Of a stretch of DNA of 10,085 bases, positions 5,945-10,085 are shown piece after piece (the first letter of the stretch is position 1; each line of letters opens with the position of its first letter). Below the pieces are notes generated by a model. The model ran no database searches. It saw nothing but the letters and a program-made list of their open reading frames with translations, and was not told where the DNA came from. The DNA comes from an uncultured Caulobacteraceae bacterium (GTDB taxonomy: Bacteria > Pseudomonadota > Alphaproteobacteria > Caulobacterales > Caulobacteraceae), in the NCBI GenBank assembly GCA_937910255.1, contig CALEOQ010000350.1, positions 1-10,085 of the forward strand. Direction: 5' to 3'. The position numbers were made by a program, and so were the translations under genes.

Positions 5945-7170
5945 ATCGTGCGTCCCAGGTGGTCGGCCACGGTGGCCACGTCCTTGTCGCCCCGGCCCGA
6001 CAGGTTCATCACCACGACCCCGCCCTTGCCGACCTCGCGGGCGATGTCGGGCAGGCGGGCGATGGCGTGCGAGGATTCCAGGGCCGGGATGATGCCCTCA
6101 AGCTCCGCGCAGAGCTTGAAGGCGTCCAGGGCCTCGATGTCGGTGGCGGTCAGATACTGCGCCCGGCCCACATCGTGCAGCCAGGAGTGCTCAGGCCCGA
6201 TGCCGGGATAGTCGAGGCCGGCCGAGATGGAGTGGGCCTCGGTGATCTGGCCCTCGGCGTCCTGCAGCAGATAGGTCTTGTTGCCGTGAAGCACGCCCGG
6301 GCGGCCGCCATTGATGGCCGCCGCATGGCGATCGGTGCCCATGCCGTCACCGGCCGCCTCGACCCCGATGATCCGCACCGACTCGTCGTTGAGGAAGGGG
6401 TGGAAGGTGCCGATGGCGTTGGAGCCGCCGCCGACGCAGGCGACCACGGCGTCGGGCAGGCGGCCTTCGGCCTCCAGGATCTGGTCGCGGATCTCGCGGC
6501 CCATGATCGCCTGGAAGTCGCGGACCATCATCGGATAGGGGTGCGGACCGGCCGCCGAGCCGATCAGGTAATAGGTGTCCTCCACGTTCGTGACCCAGTC
6601 GCGCAGGGCCTCGTTCATGGCGTCCTTCAGCGTCGAGGCGCCGCTGGTCACCGGCGTGACCTCGGCGCCCAGCAGGTTCATGCGGAACACATTGGGCTTC
6701 TGCCGCTCCACATCGACGGCGCCCATATAGACCACACACGGCAGGCCGAAGCGGGCGCAGACCGTGGCCGTGGCGACCCCGTGCTGGCCAGCGCCGGTCT
6801 CGGCGATGATGCGGGTCTTGCCCATTTTCCGGGCCAGCAGGATCTGGCCGATGCAGTTGTTGATCTTGTGCGCGCCGGTGTGGTTCAGGTCCTCGCGCTT
6901 GAAATAGATCTTCGCCCCGCCGAAATGCTCGGTCAGGCGCTCGGCGAAATAGAGCGGCGAGGGCCGGCCCACATAGTGGGTGAGCAGACCCGACAGCTCG
7001 GCCTGGAAGGCGGCGTCCTCGCGGGTCGCCAGATAGGCGGCCTCCAGGTCCAGGACCAGCGGCATCAGCGTCTCAGCCACATAGCGGCCGCCGAACTGGC
7101 CAAACCGGCCTTGAGCGTCCGGATAGGCGGCGAAGTCGTTGGGCGTGGCGGGCGGGGTGGGGGCGTTCAC
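5941..7170 (-). CDS. trpB: Tryptophan synthase beta chain
   Basis: TrpB is the pyridoxal-phosphate enzyme that condenses indole with L-serine to give L-tryptophan. The 409-residue product matches the TrpB1 family in length. The PLP-binding lysine is Lys102 in HTGAHKINN; the ETGAGQHG motif with the catalytic Glu (E124, equivalent to E. coli Glu109) follows at 124-131. The PLP phosphate loop GGGSNAIG is at 247-254, GLDYPGIGPEH at 318-328, EGIIPALESSHA at 358-369, and SGRGDKD at 391-397. The start is GTG at 7170-7168, giving NAPTPPATPNDFAAYPDAQG; AAGGA lies about 11 bases upstream. It sits 28 nt after trpF and overlaps trpA by 4 nt, so alpha and beta chains are probably made in a coupled way. 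Confidence 0.98.
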   Translation of the reverse strand: MNAPTPPATPNDFAAYPDAQGRFGQFGGRYVAETLMPLVLDLEAAYLATREDAAFQAELSGLLTHYVGRPSPLYFAERLTEHFGGAKIYFKREDLNHTGAHKINNCIGQILLARKMGKTRIIAETGAGQHGVATATVCARFGLPCVVYMGAVDVERQKPNVFRMNLLGAEVTPVTSGASTLKDAMNEALRDWVTNVEDTYYLIGSAAGPHPYPMMVRDFQAIMGREIRDQILEAEGRLPDAVVACVGGGSNAIGTFHPFLNDESVRIIGVEAAGDGMGTDRHAAAINGGRPGVLHGNKTYLLQDAEGQITEAHSISAGLDYPGIGPEHSWLHDVGRAQYLTATDIEALDAFKLCAELEGIIPALESSHAIARLPDIAREVGKGGVVVMNLSGRGDKDVATVADHLGRTI

Positions 7171-7198
7171 AGGTCGGCGCGTCCTTGCAAAATGCTCG

Positions 7199-7849
7199 TC
7201 ATGCGCGGCGCACGGCGTCCAGGAACGCCGTGATCAAGGCCGGGTCCTTTAGTCCGGGACCGCGTTCCACGCCAGAGGAAACGTCCGCCGCGGGGGCGCC
7301 GGACAGGGCGATGGCCTCGGCCACATTCCACGGATCGAGACCGCCGGCCAGGAACCAGGGCCGGACGAAACGGCGGCCGATCATCAGGCTCCAGTCGAAG
7401 CGCGCGCCGGTCCCGCCGGGGATCACGGCGTCCTCCGGCGGCTTGGCGTCGAACATCAGGTGGTCGGCCGCGCCCTCATAGCGGGCGGCGGCGTCCAGGT
7501 CGGCGGAGGTGGAGATCGACATGGCCTTGATGGTCTTGGCCCCGGTTCGCACCCCCACGGCCCGCACCCGTTCGGCGGGCTCCTTGCCGTGCAGCTGGAT
7601 GAGGTCGGGGTTGAGCGTCGTCTCGATCCGGTCGAGCAGGGCGTCGGAGGGATCGACGGTCACCGCCACGATCTGGGCCCGGCCCCGGGCCGGCTCGGCC
7701 AGGCGGGCGGCGTCCAGAAGGTCGATGTTGCGCGGGCTTCTGTCGAAGAAGACGAAGCCCAGATAGGCCGCCCCGCCGTCCAGGGCGGCGCTGACCGCCT
7801 GCGGCGTCGACAGGCCGCAGATCTTGGTGGCGATGCGGGGAGGGCTCAT
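7199..7849 (-). CDS. trpF: Phosphoribosylanthranilate isomerase
   Basis: TrpF converts N-(5-phosphoribosyl)anthranilate to the 1-(carboxyphenylamino)-deoxyribulose phosphate in the tryptophan pathway. The 216-residue TIM barrel is monofunctional and of usual length. The general-base Cys is Cys11 in KICGL, the general-acid Asp is Asp134 in LMFDAKPP, and the phosphate-binding motifs are AGGLDPWNVAEA (168-179) and ADVSSGVERGPGLKD (188-202). GFVFFDRSPRNI (31-42) and IQLHG (84-88) are also typical. The ATG at 7849 has only a close GGGA upstream, a weak ribosome-binding site. It is the first gene of a trpF-trpB-trpA cluster; trpE, trpG, trpD and trpC are not in this window, as in Caulobacter where the pathway is split. 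Confidence 0.96.
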   Translation of the reverse strand: MSPPRIATKICGLSTPQAVSAALDGGAAYLGFVFFDRSPRNIDLLDAARLAEPARGRAQIVAVTVDPSDALLDRIETTLNPDLIQLHGKEPAERVRAVGVRTGAKTIKAMSISTSADLDAAARYEGAADHLMFDAKPPEDAVIPGGTGARFDWSLMIGRRFVRPWFLAGGLDPWNVAEAIALSGAPAADVSSGVERGPGLKDPALITAFLDAVRRA

Positions 7850-7874
7850 GGTCCCGTGGATTAGGGGATGGCGG

Positions 7875-7906
7875 GGCCTCAGGGCAAGCGCCTGGCGCCT
7901 CAGGCC
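7875..7906 (-). terminator. Imperfect hairpin at the mscL-trpF junction, possible weak terminator
   Basis: GGCCT (7875-7879) pairs with AGGCC (7902-7906), and the interior (AGGGC against GCGCCT) can extend the stem past a C-C mismatch. It overlaps the mscL stop codon (7900-7902). No U-tract follows, so termination is doubtful; it may simply be GC-rich sequence. The 50-nt gap (7850-7899) contains no Trp-codon-rich leader peptide that would point to attenuation of trpF. Confidence 0.25.
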
Positions 7907-8358
7907 GTGGGCGCCCCGTCATTCCGGACGTCCTTCTGAAGGCCATTCTGGGCCTTGAGCTGGTCGCGGATCTCCATCAGCAGCACCTCGGTGGCGGTCG
8001 GCTGCGGCTTGGCCTCGGGGGGCTGCTCGGCCTCCTTGCGGCGCATCGAGTTGACCAGCTTGACCAGCATGAAGACGGCCCAGGCGACGAGGACAAACTG
8101 GATCACCGTGTTGATGAAGGCGCCATACTGGATGGCCACCTGCTCCACCGCCTCGGTCGTCGGGTCCTCGGGCCGGAGCACCCATTTGAGCCGGGAGAAG
8201 TCGATGCCGCCGGTCACCAGGCCGATGGGCGGCATGATGACCTGATCCACCAGGCTTTTGACGATGGCGTTGAACGAGGCGCCGATGATCACGCCGACGG
8301 CGAGGTCGATGACGTTGCCGCGGGAAATGAACTCGCGAAATTCGGAGACGATACTCAA
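7900..8358 (-). CDS. mscL: Large-conductance mechanosensitive channel MscL
   Basis: MscL is a homopentameric inner-membrane channel that opens under membrane tension to release solutes during hypo-osmotic shock. The 152-residue protein follows the E. coli pattern closely: amphipathic N-terminal helix (SIVSEFREFISRGN, 2-15), first membrane helix with the gate glycines (VIDLAVGVIIGASFNAIV, about 16-33, continuing through the MPPIGL turn at 42-47), a periplasmic loop with GGIDFSRLKWVL, second membrane helix (about 78-101, FINTVIQFVLVAWAVFMLVKLVN), the cytoplasmic RRKE cluster, and a C-terminal helix (EVLLMEIRDQLKAQN) that bundles in the pentamer. The start is TTG at 8358-8356, firmly set by GGAGGAG at 8372-8366 seven bases upstream. 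It lies 60 nt after ihfB. Confidence 0.97.
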   Translation of the reverse strand: MSIVSEFREFISRGNVIDLAVGVIIGASFNAIVKSLVDQVIMPPIGLVTGGIDFSRLKWVLRPEDPTTEAVEQVAIQYGAFINTVIQFVLVAWAVFMLVKLVNSMRRKEAEQPPEAKPQPTATEVLLMEIRDQLKAQNGLQKDVRNDGAPTA

Positions 8359-8365
8359 GCCGGGA

Positions 8366-8372
8366 CTCCTCC
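8366..8372 (-). promoter_or_regulatory. Strong ribosome-binding site fixing the TTG start of mscL
   Basis: GGAGGAG on the minus strand is close to the ideal anti-16S complement and is seven bases from the TTG at 8358. It is the best Shine-Dalgarno sequence in the window. It settles the non-ATG start, which the family-typical N terminus also supports. Confidence 0.8.
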
Positions 8373-8418
8373 GGGCGGGACTTCGGGAAATCGTGGGCGG
8401 AGGCGGAAAGCCGCAGGC

Positions 8419-8700
8419 TTAGTCGGCGTTCAGCCGCTCGCGCAGCTCCTTGCCGCTCTTGAAGAAGGGCACGTGCTTGGCGCGGACGTCCACCGGCTCG
8501 CCGGTGCGGGGATTGCGGCCCGACCGGGCGTCGCGGGCGCGCACCGAAAGGGCGCCAAACCCCCGCAGCTCGACACGGCCGCCCTCTTCCAGGGCGACAA
8601 TCATCCGCTCCAGGATTACGCCCACGACGCGCTCGATATCGCGCTGCGTCAGATGGGGGTTTTCCTCGGCCAGGCGGGCGATCAGTTCAGATTTGATCAT
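8419..8700 (-). CDS. ihfB: Integration host factor subunit beta
   Basis: IhfB pairs with IhfA to form IHF, a nucleoid protein that binds specific DNA sites in the minor groove and bends DNA sharply, aiding transcription, replication and recombination. The 93-residue product has the DNABII fold: N-terminal helices (IKSELIARLAEENPHLTQRDIERVVGVIL), the beta-arm signature GFGALSVRARDARSGRNPRTGE (47-68) with the intercalating Pro64 in RNP, and the C-terminal helix FFKSGKELRERLN. The start ELIARLAEENPHL and the position after rpsA favour IhfB over HU; the rpsA-ihfB pairing is shared with E. coli. The ATG at 8700 has a weak purine run (AAAGAG/AAAAAG) upstream. It is separated from rpsA by a strong terminator, so it should have its own promoter in 8701-8815. 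Confidence 0.95.
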   Translation of the reverse strand: MIKSELIARLAEENPHLTQRDIERVVGVILERMIVALEEGGRVELRGFGALSVRARDARSGRNPRTGEPVDVRAKHVPFFKSGKELRERLNAD

Positions 8701-8762
8701 GGGTCTTTTTCGCTCTTTCGGCGGCCGCGACCATGGGCGAGTCCCTGGGGATGATCAAGGCT

Positions 8763-8797
8763 CGATCCGGTCAAGCTTCGCCGTAAGCCCCGGATCG
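8763..8797. repeat. 8-bp inverted repeat in the ihfB upstream region with a candidate -35 box
   Basis: CGATCCGG (8763-8770) and CCGGATCG (8790-8797) are perfect inverted copies 19 nt apart. On the minus strand, CTTGACC overlapping the inner edge of the repeat (TTGACC at 8774-8769) resembles the alphaproteobacterial -35 element, but no clear -10 box was found at the right distance. The repeat could be an operator for ihfB or a hairpin; its role is not established. Confidence 0.35.
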
Positions 8798-8814
8798 CCC
8801 AGGAAATCGACCAA

Positions 8815-8849
8815 GAAAAAGGCCCTGCCCGGAATGCCGGACAGGGCCT
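8815..8849 (-). terminator. Rho-independent terminator of rpsA
   Basis: On the minus strand AGGCCCTGTCCGG (8849-8837) pairs with CCGGGCAGGGCCT (8832-8820) around the tetraloop CATT, a 13-bp stem with a single U-G wobble, followed directly by TTTTTC. It begins 28 nt after the rpsA stop codon. This is the clearest terminator in the window and separates rpsA from ihfB. Confidence 0.9.
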
Positions 8850-8877
8850 CATTCAGCCTACGAGAGACGAAGGACGC

Positions 8878-10085
8878 TTAGTCCTTGCCGCCCTTTTCGC
8901 GCAGGGCCGCACCCAGGATGTCGCCCAGGGAGGCGCCGGAGTCCGACGAGCCGAACTGCTCGATGGCTTCCTTTTCCTCGGCCATTTCCAGGGCCTTGAT
9001 CGACAGGGACAGGCGACGGGCCGCCTTGTCGACATTGGCCACCTGGGCGTCGACGCGGTCGCCCACGGCGAAGCGCTCGGGGCGCTGGTCGGCGCGGTCG
9101 CGGGACAGGTCCGACTTGCGGATGAAGGCCGTCATCGGGGCTTCTTCATCGCCCAGACGCACTTCGATGCCGCCGGTGGTGACCTCGGTGACCGTAACGG
9201 TCACGGTCTGGCCCTTGCGGTAGGAATCGCCAGCCATCGGGTCGCCGGCCAGTTGCTTGATGCCGAGCGAGATACGCTCCTTCTCGACGTCGACGTCCAG
9301 GACCTGCGCCTTGACCATCTCGCCCTTCTGGTAGCGCGTGATGACTTCCTCGCCGGGCGCGGTCCAGTCCAGGTCGGACAGGTGGACCATGCCGTCGATG
9401 TCGTTCTCCAGGCCGATGAACAGACCAAACTCGGTGGCGTTCTTGACCTCGCCCTCGACGGTCGAACCGACCGGGTGGGTTTCGAGGAAGGCGTCCCAGG
9501 GATTGGCCATGGCCTGCTTCAGGCCCAGCGACACGCGACGCTTGGACGGATCGACGTCCAGGACGACGACTTCGACTTCCTGGCTGGTGGAGACGATCTT
9601 GCCCGGATGGACGTTCTTCTTGGTCCAGGACATTTCCGACACGTGGACCAGGCCCTCGACCCCGGCTTCCAGCTCCACGAAGGCGCCGTAGTCGGTGATG
9701 TTGGTGATCCGGCCGGTGAACTTCGCGCCCACCGGATACTTGGCTTCCACGCCGTCCCACGGGTCGGACTGGAGCTGCTTCATGCCGAGCGAGATACGCT
9801 GGGTGTCGGGGTTGATCTTGACGATCTGCACCTTGACCGTGTCGCCCACCGCCAGCACCTGGCTCGGATGGTTGACGCGCTTCCAGCTCATGTCGGTGAC
9901 ATGCAGCAGGCCGTCGATGCCGCCCAGGTCCACGAACGCGCCGTAGTCGGTGATGTTCTTGACCACGCCTTCGCGGACTTCGCCTTCCTGCAGCTGGGCC
10001 ACCAGCTCGGTGCGCTGTTCGGCGCGGGCTTCTACCAGGATGGCGCGACGCGACACGACGATATTGCCGCGGGGACGGTCCATCT
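8878..10085 (-). CDS. rpsA: 30S ribosomal protein S1, C-terminal two-thirds (5' end outside the window)
   Basis: S1 binds mRNA and helps the small ribosomal subunit dock structured or weakly Shine-Dalgarno-led messages. About 401 residues are visible, starting inside the protein at a segment MDRPRGNIVVSRRAIL that corresponds to the linker before the third repeat; the internal Met is not a start. Four S1 (OB-fold) repeats follow at about residues 34-105, 119-191, 206-278 and 291-365, matching repeats 3-6. Repeats 3 and 4 carry NITDYGAFV with HVTDMSW and HVSEMSW, repeat 5 TEFGLFIGLENDIDGMVHLSDLDW; repeat 6 is more divergent. Each ends in a variant of RISLGxKQ. The C-terminal tail (EKEAIEQFGSSDSGASLGDIL) is typical of alphaproteobacterial S1. 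A full protein is about 560 residues, so roughly 160 are missing past the window. A strong terminator follows. Confidence 0.97.
   Translation of the reverse strand, partial: MDRPRGNIVVSRRAILVEARAEQRTELVAQLQEGEVREGVVKNITDYGAFVDLGGIDGLLHVTDMSWKRVNHPSQVLAVGDTVKVQIVKINPDTQRISLGMKQLQSDPWDGVEAKYPVGAKFTGRITNITDYGAFVELEAGVEGLVHVSEMSWTKKNVHPGKIVSTSQEVEVVVLDVDPSKRRVSLGLKQAMANPWDAFLETHPVGSTVEGEVKNATEFGLFIGLENDIDGMVHLSDLDWTAPGEEVITRYQKGEMVKAQVLDVDVEKERISLGIKQLAGDPMAGDSYRKGQTVTVTVTEVTTGGIEVRLGDEEAPMTAFIRKSDLSRDRADQRPERFAVGDRVDAQVANVDKAARRLSLSIKALEMAEEKEAIEQFGSSDSGASLGDILGAALREKGGKD

Noticed and set aside
5959..7233. Long plus-strand open frame of 424 codons opposite trpB
   Set aside because: It is an antisense shadow of trpB; the composition is unnatural and no motif is present, whereas trpB on the other strand is complete with all catalytic motifs.
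7850..7899. Possible trp attenuator or leader peptide upstream of trpF
   Set aside because: The 50-nt gap has no small open frame with Trp codons and no convincing pair of alternative hairpins followed by a U-tract.
8403..8414. GCGG-CTTT-CCGC hairpin just after ihfB as a terminator
   Set aside because: The stem is only four base pairs with no U-tract, and mscL follows closely with a strong ribosome-binding site, so read-through from ihfB is equally likely.

Overview
The window is a GC-rich (roughly two-thirds G+C or more) stretch of an alphaproteobacterial chromosome. The most likely source is the Caulobacteraceae (Phenylobacterium/Caulobacter-like). This rests on the gene order trpF-trpB-trpA followed by accD and folC (trpFBA is a known Caulobacter crescentus arrangement), the rpsA-ihfB pair, and the style of the proteins. 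It is inference from context; no search was run.

Right to left, the bulk of the window is core-genome minus-strand genes. rpsA (ribosomal protein S1, 5' part cut by the window edge) ends in a textbook Rho-independent terminator. It is followed by ihfB (integration host factor beta), mscL (large mechanosensitive channel), trpF, trpB, trpA, accD (acetyl-CoA carboxylase carboxyltransferase beta) and folC (folylpolyglutamate/dihydrofolate synthase). From trpF to folC the gaps are short (28 nt, a 4-nt overlap, 9 nt, 48 nt), so these five genes look like one operon joining the last steps of tryptophan synthesis to fatty-acid and folate synthesis. Downstream of folC lie a small secreted lipoprotein and a polytopic membrane protein, both without a firm function.

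The left end is different. A TetR-family regulator gene (minus strand, running off the window) diverges from a plus-strand short-chain dehydrogenase/reductase (SDR) gene. Their 111-bp intergenic region holds two copies of a GGAGG-N3-CCTCC palindrome 23 bp apart, placed inside candidate divergent promoters. This looks like an intact autoregulated TetR/SDR switch and is the most interesting regulatory structure here. The SDR gene and the membrane-protein gene converge on a 10-bp perfect GC hairpin.

The first ~120 bases are extremely G-rich and start with a run of G. The TetR reading frame stays open but stops looking like a TetR protein, which suggests a degraded contig end rather than biology. 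I saw no mobile element, CRISPR array, tRNA, rRNA or defence system. Most of the window is ordinary housekeeping sequence, and the findings are modest: the twin operators, an AccD with most zinc-ribbon cysteines missing, a TrpA with Glu where E. coli has catalytic Asp60, and an unassigned membrane protein/lipoprotein pair.
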